10,185 nt of DNA from an uncultured Deferribacteraceae bacterium (GCA_947039055.1 CAMQYB010000051.1:1-10185); one strand, 5' to 3'; counted from the first letter of the stretch, positions 1 through 6,140 are shown. A program made the numbers and translations. The notes: generated from the letters alone by a model not told the origin.

Positions 1-283
1 AATTGAGATAGCCCTAAAACCTACTCTCAAACAATTGATGGAAAAATTATATTAACTTAAAACTACTCAATAATTGAGATAGCCCTAAAACCTACTCTCA
101 AACAATTGATGGAAAAATTATATTAACTTAAAACTACTCAATAATTGAGATAGCCCTAAAACCTACTCTCAAACAATTGATGGAAAAATTATATTAATCA
201 AAAACAATCAATAATTGAGATAACCCCAAAACCTACTCTTCAACAATTGATGGAAATATTACAAAAATTACTGCTGTGAAAAT
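1..283. repeat. Tandem repeat array (71-bp period) derived from the ccmB 3' end
   Basis: Units begin (AATTGAGATAGCCC...) at 1, 72, 143 and 213, so the spacing is 71, 71 and 70 bp. The first two are essentially identical and the third differs only near its end. The fourth is diverged and overlaps the ccmB stop codon and last codons. The array is cut by the window edge, so the copy number is unknown. On the minus strand each of units 1-3 carries a degenerate copy of the last ccmB codons: it matches the gene around 245-295 except for a 24-nt in-frame deletion and two substitutions that bring a TGA stop forward. Junctions of the identical units form a 13-bp palindrome (CTCAAT-A-ATTGAG, for example 66-78). 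There are no unique spacers, so this is not a CRISPR array. Confidence 0.92.
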
Positions 284-910
284 TATATTAAACACTGATA
301 AAATCTTTATCCAATTATAACTACCTACTATGTCGCCACCTGCTACGAAAATATTTGTTGATAGTATCGCTGCTAATATAACTGGTATAAGTATCGGTAA
401 TAGTAGTAAAGGTAACATAGCCTCTCTACTTCTGCTTTTTACAGATATCACCGAGAACATAGTTCCTAGTAATGAAAAAGCGTAAGTTGTGAGAAACATA
501 ATAAGCAACATCAACGGATGAGACAATATATTTATAGAGTAAAAAACCGAAAATATCGGAAGTATAATTATCTCCAATAAAATCATCGACGCCATGTTTG
601 CCAAAAATTTACCGAAAAATATAGCAGTAGGATCAATAGGTGCTAAAAGAATTGCTTCAAAATTGCCACCGTTCACTTCGTTTAACATAGATTTACCAAG
701 TCCTAATAGACCTGAAAATATAATCGCTATCCAAAATATACCACCTGCTACTTCGACCTTGCTGTCGCTTGATGGTTCAAGTATAAAACTAAATACTGTT
801 ACAGTAAGTAATCCAAAGACAGCCATAGAGTTGATAGATTCTTTCGTTCTAAACTCCACCATTAGATCTTTTTTTAAGATAGCATATACTGCTTTAAAGT
901 AATTTATCAT
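233..910 (-). CDS. ccmB: Haem exporter membrane subunit CcmB
   Basis: CcmB is the integral membrane subunit of the CcmAB ABC transporter. With CcmC it acts in System I cytochrome c maturation, where ATP hydrolysis releases holo-CcmE from the CcmC complex. The 225-residue protein has the family's usual length. It starts with the typical cytoplasmic N-terminus (KKDLMVEFRTKESINSM), followed by about six hydrophobic segments separated by short loops, including the conserved GLGKSMLNE and LAPIDPTAIFFGK stretches. The ATG start lies 10 nt after the ccmA stop codon, so the two are co-transcribed. The nearest Shine-Dalgarno-like AAGGA overlaps the end of ccmA at a rather long distance, consistent with translational coupling. 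The stop codon lies inside the last unit of the 71-bp repeat array, and ccmC or other ccm genes would be expected beyond the left edge. Confidence 0.93.
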   Translation of the reverse strand: MINYFKAVYAILKKDLMVEFRTKESINSMAVFGLLTVTVFSFILEPSSDSKVEVAGGIFWIAIIFSGLLGLGKSMLNEVNGGNFEAILLAPIDPTAIFFGKFLANMASMILLEIIILPIFSVFYSINILSHPLMLLIMFLTTYAFSLLGTMFSVISVKSRSREAMLPLLLLPILIPVILAAILSTNIFVAGGDIVGSYNWIKILSVFNIIFTAVIFVIFPSIVEE

Positions 911-920
911 AAAATAAATA

Positions 921-1637
921 TTAATCCTTATCTGTAACTTGTGCTATATATATGTTTTCAAAGTTTGATTTATCTATATCAGTAATGTTCTCATTAAAAG
1001 CAACTTTACCCTTTTTCATTATAACTATTTTAGATGATAACTCTAAGCCAACCTGTATATCGTGTGTAACCATAACAATTGTCTTACTATCACTTAATTG
1101 ATCTTTTAATAACGATGTTAAAACTTTTGATGCAACAGTATCAAGTCCAGTATATGGTTCATCAAGAAGAATAATATCAGGGTTATGAACAAGCGATCTA
1201 ATTATAGATGCTCTTTGCAACATTCCTCTTGAATAAGTTCTTATAAGATCATCTTTACGTTTAAATAGATCAACCCTTTTAAGAAGATCATCAACTACCT
1301 TTTTAGGGTTTTTAACATTGTAAAGTGATGCATAGAAAAGTAGGTTCTCATAAGCTGATAAATTTTCATATAGAAAAGGTTGATGAGATATAACACCTAA
1401 TCTTCTTTTAAAAGCGTTACCAAGTTTTTTATATGGAACTCCTGAGAGATTAATCTCTCCTGAGGTTTGTCTGCTTTGCAATGATATAAGTTTAAGGAGG
1501 GTAGATTTACCTGCTCCATTTGCACCAAAGATAGTAACGAAGTCAGATTTATTAATAGATAAAGAGATATTGTGCAAGGCTTTAATATGACCATATTGTT
1601 TTGTGATATTTACAATATCTATCAAACTATTAGACAA
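921..1637 (-). CDS. ccmA: Haem exporter ATP-binding subunit CcmA
   Basis: ATPase subunit of the CcmAB complex of cytochrome c System I, acting on the cytoplasmic face of the inner membrane. The 238 residues hold a complete ABC nucleotide-binding domain: Walker A GANGAGKST (38-46), Q-loop Q86, a signature region YSRGMLQR (135-142, degenerate LSGGQ as usual in CcmA), Walker B IILLDE (155-160), D-loop around GLD (164-166) and switch histidine H192. The start is TTG, supported by a perfect AAGGAG five bases upstream (1643-1648); no in-frame ATG fits better. It is followed after 10 nt by ccmB. A 209-bp spacer with a hairpin separates it from ccmE, so it may have its own promoter. Assignment to CcmA rather than a generic ABC ATPase rests on the ccmB and ccmE neighbours. 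Confidence 0.93.
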   Translation of the reverse strand: MSNSLIDIVNITKQYGHIKALHNISLSINKSDFVTIFGANGAGKSTLLKLISLQSRQTSGEINLSGVPYKKLGNAFKRRLGVISHQPFLYENLSAYENLLFYASLYNVKNPKKVVDDLLKRVDLFKRKDDLIRTYSRGMLQRASIIRSLVHNPDIILLDEPYTGLDTVASKVLTSLLKDQLSDSKTIVMVTHDIQVGLELSSKIVIMKKGKVAFNENITDIDKSNFENIYIAQVTDKD

Positions 1638-1642
1638 AACAA

Positions 1643-1648
1643 CTCCTT
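1643..1648 (-). promoter_or_regulatory. Ribosome binding site deciding the TTG start of ccmA
   Basis: AAGGAG on the minus strand ends five bases before the TTG at 1637-1635. This placement is the main reason for accepting a TTG start for ccmA. Confidence 0.8.
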
Positions 1649-1682
1649 AATATATCCACTAATAGAAACTTTATATTTTTAG

Positions 1683-1730
1683 AAAAAAATGTAACCTAAA
1701 ATTGTATCAATGAGGAGAATTTTAGATTAC
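1683..1730 (-). terminator. Hairpin with U-tract between ccmE and ccmA
   Basis: On the minus strand the arms 1730-1718 and 1703-1691 form a 13-bp stem (one G-U pair) closing a 14-nt loop. It is followed within one base by seven Ts (1689-1683). The stem is AT-rich but the layout is that of a Rho-independent terminator. It lies 3' of ccmE and 5' of ccmA, so it may end ccmE transcripts, reduce read-through, or act as an attenuator in the ccmA leader. Confidence 0.6.
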
Positions 1731-1744
1731 GTATTAGAAACCAG

Positions 1745-1757
1745 TTATCAGTGATAA
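1745..1757. promoter_or_regulatory. 13-bp palindrome near the predicted ccmA transcription start
   Basis: TTATCA-G-TGATAA is a perfect odd palindrome. It lies just downstream of the candidate -10 box at 1770-1765 on the minus strand, where an operator would block initiation. No regulator can be named. An 11-bp palindrome GTTAT-C-ATAAC lies upstream of ccmE at 2319-2329 and shares GTTATCA, but AT-rich spacers produce such matches by chance. Confidence 0.3.
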
Positions 1758-1764
1758 GTTATGA

Positions 1765-1792
1765 ATTATAGTAACAGTTTTATTGTGTGAAA
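1765..1792 (-). promoter_or_regulatory. Candidate promoter for ccmA-ccmB
   Basis: On the minus strand TTTCAC (1792-1787), a 16-bp spacer and a perfect TATAAT (1770-1765) resemble a sigma-70 promoter. It would start transcription near 1758, about 120 nt ahead of the ccmA TTG. The -35 match is weak and the sequence is AT-rich, so this is only a candidate. Confidence 0.35.
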
Positions 1793-1846
1793 CTTCCACC
1801 AATTTATATTACATATTAAGTATTATGCAACATACTGTATATTATA

Positions 1847-2284
1847 TTACTTACTGTTAAGTGCAATCTCATCTGGATGAGCGTTCGGATCTTCTGTTTC
1901 ATATTTTGAAGGACATTTTGCTAATAAAGTTTTTGCAACAAAAATCTCTTTTTCAGGATTGTAATTACCTTCTAAAATAACAGTAACACCTTCTTCGAAA
2001 GCATCAGGAACAACACCACCAAACTCAACATGCATAGACGATCCTTGTGTATCGACTACTTGAAACTTAATCAATTTTTTATTAAGTTCTCCGTCGATAA
2101 CAGAATCAGGTACAACTTCACCAGAAACTCTCATCCCTTTAGCGTTATATTTTGACGGATCAGATAATAACTCCGTAACTTCTGCGTAATACATAGTGTG
2201 ATCAGTCAGTCCAGTAAAAAGAAGATAACCAATTGCAGACACAACAACTACTCCTGCTAAAACCAATTTAACAATTTTACTCAT
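1847..2284 (-). CDS. ccmE: Cytochrome c maturation haem chaperone CcmE (CxxxY type)
   Basis: CcmE is a membrane-anchored periplasmic chaperone that binds haem covalently and passes it to apocytochrome c. The 145-residue protein has one N-terminal membrane anchor (about 4-24) and then an OB-fold-like beta domain (about 31-122) with the family motif GMRVSGEVVPDSV (50-62). At the haem-attachment site, where most bacterial CcmE have HxxxY, this protein reads KCPSKYE: Cys124 and Tyr128, coded at 1915-1913 and 1903-1901. The CxxxY form is established in Desulfovibrio and archaeal CcmE. Family identity is supported by ccmA and ccmB downstream. The ATG start has GGGAG five bases upstream. The acidic tail after Tyr128 is short. 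The gene is divergent from ccdA across a 400-bp spacer. Confidence 0.93.
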   Translation of the reverse strand: MSKIVKLVLAGVVVVSAIGYLLFTGLTDHTMYYAEVTELLSDPSKYNAKGMRVSGEVVPDSVIDGELNKKLIKFQVVDTQGSSMHVEFGGVVPDAFEEGVTVILEGNYNPEKEIFVAKTLLAKCPSKYETEDPNAHPDEIALNSK

Positions 2285-2684
2285 CTAAACTCCCTTAAAA
2301 ACATTTACTCTAAAAAATGTTATCATAACTATATGACAACTCTATTCTATAAAAGTTTAATAATTTTGCAAATATATATAAATAATCTCTTTTTATCGAT
2401 TTTTAACATACTAAAAAATGAAAAGATTATTACCGTATAATATCTAAACTCATTTATTCTATTGATTTATCACATTATTTGCAACATAAATTAATAATTA
2501 TTTTTTAATTAAGACAATTATAGTCTATTTGTATAGAGCGTAACAGTTTTAAAAGTAAGTGTATGGATTATTATCTTTACCTAGCAGATCATATTGTTTA
2601 TAATTTTATATCGTTATAATTATGTGAACTTTACGTTATACAAAGTATCCAAACATAAGTAAGATAGTTAAATAGATTTAAGAT
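2285..2684. other. 400-bp divergent intergenic region between ccmE and ccdA
   Basis: No reading frame with a start and ribosome binding site is visible on either strand, and no RNA gene is recognised. The region must hold the promoters for ccmE (minus) and ccdA (plus). For ccdA the best candidate is TTGTTT (2594-2599) with TATAAT (2615-2620), but the 15-bp spacer is short. For ccmE no convincing -35/-10 pair was found. Small inverted repeats occur at 2300-2321 (7-bp arms, in the ccmE leader) and 2319-2329. The sequence is extremely AT-rich throughout. Confidence 0.5.
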
Positions 2685-3431
2685 TTGAGGAGTATAGTTA
2701 TAATAGATTTAATTGATGTCCCAACGTTTTTTTCTGCATTTATTGCAGGCGTGCTATCATTTCTTTCACCTTGTGTTCTGCCACTTATCCCTGGATATAT
2801 ATCGTTTATATCGGGTAAAAGTGTAAAAGAGTTAACCGATCAAAAAAATGTAAGTAAAGAGGCAGTAATCGGTGCAATCTTTTTCGGATTAGCATTTTCA
2901 TCTGTTTTTATAATGCTTGGAATGTCTGCAACTTATGTTGGATCGGTACTTAATGAGTATAAAGTTATACTTTCACGTGTTGCAGGTGTTATTATTGTTA
3001 TTTTTGGACTTAATATGTTAGGTGTGTTTAGGATAGGTTTTCTGTTTAAACAGGCAAAAATAAATTATAAGAAAAACTCAGCAGTACCATATTATATTCA
3101 AGCGTTTATATTAGGGTTAGCGTTTGTGCTAGGCTGGACACCGTGTATAGGTCCTATATTATCGGCGATATTAATATTGGCTGCAAAAGGTGATTCTGTG
3201 TATTATGGTGCAAAACTTTTAGCAGTATATTCATTAGGTTTATGGATTCCGTTTCTTATAACTGCTATGGCACTTGGAAGAATAATGAAGTTTACTAAGA
3301 AAATAAGTAAACATATTGTTTGGATTGAAAGGATCTCGGCAGGGTTACTTATTATAATAGGTATGCTTCTTATAACTAATAACATGACAATAATTATCGG
3401 CTTTTTATCACAGTTTATGCCGATATATTAG
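2685..3431 (+). CDS. ccdA: Cytochrome c biogenesis thiol-disulfide carrier CcdA
   Basis: CcdA belongs to the DsbD transmembrane-domain family. It carries electrons from cytoplasmic thioredoxin across the inner membrane to periplasmic thioredoxin-like proteins that keep the apocytochrome c CxxCH cysteines reduced. Six hydrophobic segments are visible. The paired redox cysteines sit in the hallmark motifs LSPCVLPLIPGYISF (Cys30) and WTPCIGP (Cys154), numbered from the TTG at 2685. The length is usual for CcdA without a fused thioredoxin domain. It is divergent from ccmE, fitting a shared role. The start is uncertain: the only in-frame NTG near the front is the TTG at 2685, which has no ribosome site upstream, while a strong GAGGAG lies inside the frame at 2687-2692 and points to ATA at 2700 or 2703. 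The true protein may therefore be about 243 residues. Confidence 0.93.
   Translation: MRSIVIIDLIDVPTFFSAFIAGVLSFLSPCVLPLIPGYISFISGKSVKELTDQKNVSKEAVIGAIFFGLAFSSVFIMLGMSATYVGSVLNEYKVILSRVAGVIIVIFGLNMLGVFRIGFLFKQAKINYKKNSAVPYYIQAFILGLAFVLGWTPCIGPILSAILILAAKGDSVYYGAKLLAVYSLGLWIPFLITAMALGRIMKFTKKISKHIVWIERISAGLLIIIGMLLITNNMTIIIGFLSQFMPIY
2687..2692 (+). promoter_or_regulatory. Shine-Dalgarno sequence lying inside the nominal ccdA frame
   Basis: GAGGAG overlaps the last base of the TTG codon at 2685-2687. Seven bases further is an in-frame ATA (2700-2702) and ten bases further another (2703-2705). No in-frame ATG, GTG or TTG lies within usable distance downstream, so this site implies a non-canonical start codon, or a sequence change that removed an ATG. 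Confidence 0.5.
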
Positions 3432-3490
3432 ATGTTGAGAGAAGTTAAATTGATATTTTGAGTTGTTAGATTTTGAAAAGTGAACAAATA

Positions 3491-3544
3491 AAAGGGAGAT
3501 CGTAATTTATCATTAAATATGATATTAACTATCTCCCTATTTTA
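3491..3544 (+). terminator. Hairpin terminator after ccdA
   Basis: The arms 3493-3500 (AGGGAGAT) and 3531-3538 (ATCTCCCT) pair over 8 bp. A second stem lies inside the loop (TATCAT at 3508-3513 with ATGATA at 3519-3524). The 3' arm is followed by A and TTTT. It stands about 60 nt past the ccdA stop and over 100 nt past the stop of the convergent orphan gene, so it could serve both, although the T-run is better on the plus strand. Confidence 0.65.
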
Positions 3545-3651
3545 TAATATGTTATAAACTTACTGCCAAATTAAAACTTTAACATTTCTAATATTTAGAA
3601 CTCACACCAAAACCAAATCATCTAAAACCGCAAAAAAAGTTCCACGAATTT

Positions 3652-4068
3652 TTATCCAACAACGTTTAAGTTTACACCTTTTTTAAGATGAGATGGAGTA
3701 TATGCAGGCATGATATCATCATAAGTACTTTTAACATAAGGAACATCAATCGCTTTACGCATACCTTGTTGGTTCACTTTGTTAACATCTAAAACTCGTT
3801 CAGACTCGACACGAATTTTATTAACTGTTGATGCTTTATCCCATTTTGCATAGGCTTGATAACTTTCTCTTCTTGCTGCATCTTGACGATGAAACACTTG
3901 TCTATCAATCTTATAAGAATTGTTCTGTGCTACATTTCTGAAACCAGTATTGGTATATGAAGTATTAACAGTGACACTGTTATTTGGACCGATAACTTTA
4001 TTAATATAGTCTTTTGGTTTAACATTGACCATATTGATATAATTAAGCCCGATTTTTCCGGCACTCAT
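3652..4068 (-). CDS. Small basic protein of unknown function (138 residues)
   Basis: I do not recognise this protein. The frame stays open upstream to 4119, but the ATG at 4068 is chosen because a perfect AAGGAG (4080-4075) lies six bases upstream and the predicted promoter places transcription start near 4127. The product begins MSAGKIGLNYINMV. It has no signal peptide, no membrane segment and no cysteine. It is rich in Asn (16) and Tyr (9), and has about 21 Lys/Arg against 11 Asp/Glu, hence strongly basic. A probably helical, charged middle part (about 50-110, including AARRESYQAYAKW) lies between Asn/Thr/Val-rich ends. It is transcribed alone, with its own promoter, convergent with ccdA. 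The basic charge would fit nucleic-acid or protein-surface binding, but that is speculation. Confidence 0.75.
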   Translation of the reverse strand: MSAGKIGLNYINMVNVKPKDYINKVIGPNNSVTVNTSYTNTGFRNVAQNNSYKIDRQVFHRQDAARRESYQAYAKWDKASTVNKIRVESERVLDVNKVNQQGMRKAIDVPYVKSTYDDIMPAYTPSHLKKGVNLNVVG

Positions 4069-4074
4069 ATTATT

Positions 4075-4080
4075 CTCCTT
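4075..4080 (-). promoter_or_regulatory. Ribosome binding site deciding the start of the orphan gene
   Basis: AAGGAG on the minus strand, six bases before the ATG at 4068-4066. It argues against the upstream in-frame ATG at 4119, which has no such site. Confidence 0.8.
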
Positions 4081-4133
4081 CACTACAAAGTAATCATTTT
4101 TACTACTAAAATCTTTCAACGCCCTAAGTATAT

Positions 4134-4162
4134 ATTATAATAACTATCGGGATTTAAATCAA
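4134..4162 (-). promoter_or_regulatory. Sigma-70-type promoter of the orphan gene
   Basis: On the minus strand TTGATT (4162-4157), exactly 17 bp, and TATAAT (4139-4134) form a near-consensus promoter. It predicts a transcription start near 4127 and a leader of about 60 nt to the ATG at 4068. The -35 box overlaps TTGAT-TTAA-ATCCC (4162-4149), which matches 8 of 10 bases of the FNR consensus TTGAT-N4-ATCAA. Confidence 0.65.
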
Positions 4163-4210
4163 TAGAAGAGTGCGAAAAATGTTTTTTAATGTTTTTTGTT
4201 GATATTTTGG

Positions 4211-4249
4211 ATATAAAAAAAGCAAGTAAATTAATGTAACTTACTTGCT
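4211..4249 (-). terminator. Rho-independent terminator downstream of cobO
   Basis: On the minus strand AGCAAGTAA (4249-4241) pairs with TTACTTGCT (4229-4221) over 9 bp across an 11-nt loop, followed directly by six or more Ts (4220-4215). It probably ends the larC-cobO transcript and insulates the orphan gene's promoter. The 167 bp between it and the cobO stop hold no gene; they contain a 12-bp direct repeat of the cobO stop region. Confidence 0.8.
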
Positions 4250-4416
4250 AATAATATTTTGATAATAATTTTAATTCTAACTTACATATTGTGATCGTTA
4301 AATTAACTCTCAACAATATACATAAAATTCTAAACCTAAACAGTGTCTAAAGATTGTAAACTTGCTGATGTATTAATCAATTTTTACTCATCTGCATGCT
4401 GATTAATAATCTAAAA

Positions 4417-4944
4417 TTAACTCTCTATTCCAACTCTTGCATCAACACCTATATTATAGTAATGTTTGATCTCTTTCATTTCTGTTACAAGATCAGCTCT
4501 TTCTATTACTTTCTCTGATGCGTATCTGCCTGTTAAGATCAGTTCAACATGTTCTGGTTTTTTATCTATCAGTGCTAGAAGATCTTCTTCTGTGATAACT
4601 TTAAAATATAGTGCAACATTTATTTCATCTAAAATAACTATATCAAACTCACCAGATGTTAATTTTTTCTCACATAAAGCTAAACCTTCTTTTGCCATTA
4701 CATAATCTTCTTCTGATGGATCGCCGAATATAAAACACTCTCCACCCAATTTAACAATTTCAACATTAGGTGCTAAAAGCTCAAAACTTTTAAGTTCAGA
4801 GTAATCTTGTCCTTTTAAAAATTGTCCTATAAAAACTTTATATCCAGCACCAACAGCACGCAGTGCTAAACCGAATGATGCAGTTGATTTTCCTTTTCCG
4901 TTACCAGTGTATACTTGTACATATCCTTTACTTTGTTTTTCCAT
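4417..4944 (-). CDS. cobO: Cob(I)yrinic acid a,c-diamide adenosyltransferase (CobA/CobO/BtuR family)
   Basis: This enzyme transfers the 5'-deoxyadenosyl group of ATP to the cobalt of reduced corrinoids, giving adenosylcobalamin or its precursors in the cytoplasm. The 175 residues show the family signature in order: P-loop YTGNGKGKSTASFGLALRA with GNGKGKST at 14-21; GQFLKG (40-45); Walker-B-like FDIVILDEIN (100-109); LTGR around 136-139; and the terminal motif LVTEMKEIKHYYNIGVDAR. It is slightly shorter than BtuR of E. coli, lacking part of the N-terminal extension. The ATG has AAGGAG eight bases upstream. It lies 26 nt downstream of larC, so the two are probably co-transcribed. No cobalamin riboswitch is seen. 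Whether it serves de novo synthesis or salvage cannot be told. Confidence 0.93.
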   Translation of the reverse strand: MEKQSKGYVQVYTGNGKGKSTASFGLALRAVGAGYKVFIGQFLKGQDYSELKSFELLAPNVEIVKLGGECFIFGDPSEEDYVMAKEGLALCEKKLTSGEFDIVILDEINVALYFKVITEEDLLALIDKKPEHVELILTGRYASEKVIERADLVTEMKEIKHYYNIGVDARVGIES

Positions 4945-4970
4945 TGTACTATCTCCTTTAACGATTATAT

Positions 4971-6140
4971 TTATTGATTGTTTATAATACTCATAGCTTT
5001 ATAATACACTTCAATCGGCGTCATGTCTATTATCTTTGATACTGCAACACAATCATCCCACTCAGGTGACGCTTTCTCTATATCATGATATTTGAGAATT
5101 TTTACTTTAATATTATTTCCAAACAGATCTATATTTCTAAACTCTCTATCCATAATAACTCTATCAACCTCTGATATGCGAATACCAGCCGTTGTAGAGA
5201 ATTTAAAAACTATCTCAATTATAATGTCTTTTAGATTAAAAGGAAGAATTATATTCATAATATGTGTTGGTCTATTTTTTTTACCAGTTGCTTGAGTATA
5301 CGCTACATCATACGCTCCAACTGATAATAGATTATCAAGCAGAAATCCTAAAGCTTCGCCAGTCATATCATCTATATTTGTAGATATCTGATAAATTTTA
5401 TCTGTATATTGTTTATCACTATTATCCTCTAACAGTATTGTTCTAAGCAGATTAGGGATTTCAATGAACGACATATTACCAGTTGAGTACACCTCTTTTA
5501 TAATAGTACCGTTAAATGAATTTTTAAACTCCTCTACGTTTGCTTTTAATATTGCAGCCCCAGTTGGAGTTGTAAGTTCGCCTTCAACATCTATACGTTT
5601 AACATCTATCCCGTTCAATATTCTAATAGTCGCAGGAGCAGGAAGAGGCAGAATTCCGTGTTCAGTCTTAACAGTTCCATATCCAAAAACAGGTTTGCTT
5701 GATTGTATTTTATTGATGCTAAGAGTGTCAAGAGCGTATGAAACACCAACGATATCAATAATACTATCTATTGCACCGATCTCATGAAAGTGTACTTTTT
5801 CAACAGGCATATTATGAACTTCAGCTTCAGCTATAGCTAAAATCTCAAATGTTTTAATAGAGTTTTCTATCACTGTTTTTTTAAGGTTACTATTTTCTAA
5901 AATATTTTTTATATCGTTAAGGTTGCGATATCTTTTATTATCATCGGTTGTTTTAATTTTAAGTAGATTTGCAGATATTGAGTGTCGATCAATTTTTTCA
6001 ACTGATAGATCAATTTTAATGTTGGTTAATTTAGATAAGATTTCAGAGATCTCTTTTTCATCAACACCTAAAGATATAAGTGCCGATAAAGCCATGTCTC
6101 CAGATATACCAGAGAAGATATCGAAGTATAATGTTTTCAT
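4971..6140 (-). CDS. larC: Nickel-pincer cofactor insertion protein LarC
   Basis: LarC is a CTP-dependent cyclometallase that inserts nickel into pyridinium-3,5-bisthiocarboxylic acid mononucleotide to complete the nickel-pincer cofactor, first known from lactate racemase LarA. The 389 residues are full length, in one unbroken frame. N-terminal landmarks are YFDIFSGISGDM (5-16) and HFHEIGAIDSIIDIVG (117-132), followed by GYGTVKTEHGILPLPAPAT (153-171) and ELTTPTGAAIL (188-198). The C-terminal part has STNIDDMTGEALG (253-265) and a GKKNRP motif (286-291). Lactobacillus plantarum splits its larC across a frameshift; this one does not. larB, larE and a LarA homologue are not in the window. The ATG has only a weak GGAAG about ten bases upstream. 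It is followed by cobO after 26 nt, pairing two metal-cofactor functions. Confidence 0.92.
   Translation of the reverse strand: MKTLYFDIFSGISGDMALSALISLGVDEKEISEILSKLTNIKIDLSVEKIDRHSISANLLKIKTTDDNKRYRNLNDIKNILENSNLKKTVIENSIKTFEILAIAEAEVHNMPVEKVHFHEIGAIDSIIDIVGVSYALDTLSINKIQSSKPVFGYGTVKTEHGILPLPAPATIRILNGIDVKRIDVEGELTTPTGAAILKANVEEFKNSFNGTIIKEVYSTGNMSFIEIPNLLRTILLEDNSDKQYTDKIYQISTNIDDMTGEALGFLLDNLLSVGAYDVAYTQATGKKNRPTHIMNIILPFNLKDIIIEIVFKFSTTAGIRISEVDRVIMDREFRNIDLFGNNIKVKILKYHDIEKASPEWDDCVAVSKIIDMTPIEVYYKAMSIINNQ

Noticed and set aside
1..260. Tiny plus-strand frames (ATG GAA AAA TTA TAT TAA) in the repeat units
   Set aside because: Five codons without a ribosome binding site; a by-product of the repeats.
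1..283. Repeat array as a CRISPR
   Set aside because: Units of about 71 bp follow each other directly with no unique spacers, and they resemble the end of ccmB.
594..902. Plus-strand open frame of 102 codons
   Set aside because: Lies wholly opposite ccmB, which has clear family features; a shadow frame. The same holds for frames opposite or inside ccmA, ccdA, cobO, larC and the FAH gene.
2383..2430. Imperfect inverted repeat (AATCT...AGATT with T and A runs) in the ccmE-ccdA spacer
   Set aside because: Pairing depends mainly on A and T runs with several mismatches; not separable from background in such AT-rich DNA.
4069..4119. Longer N-terminus for the orphan gene starting at 4119
   Set aside because: No ribosome site, and it would leave a leader of only a few bases after the predicted transcription start; the ATG at 4068 has a perfect site.
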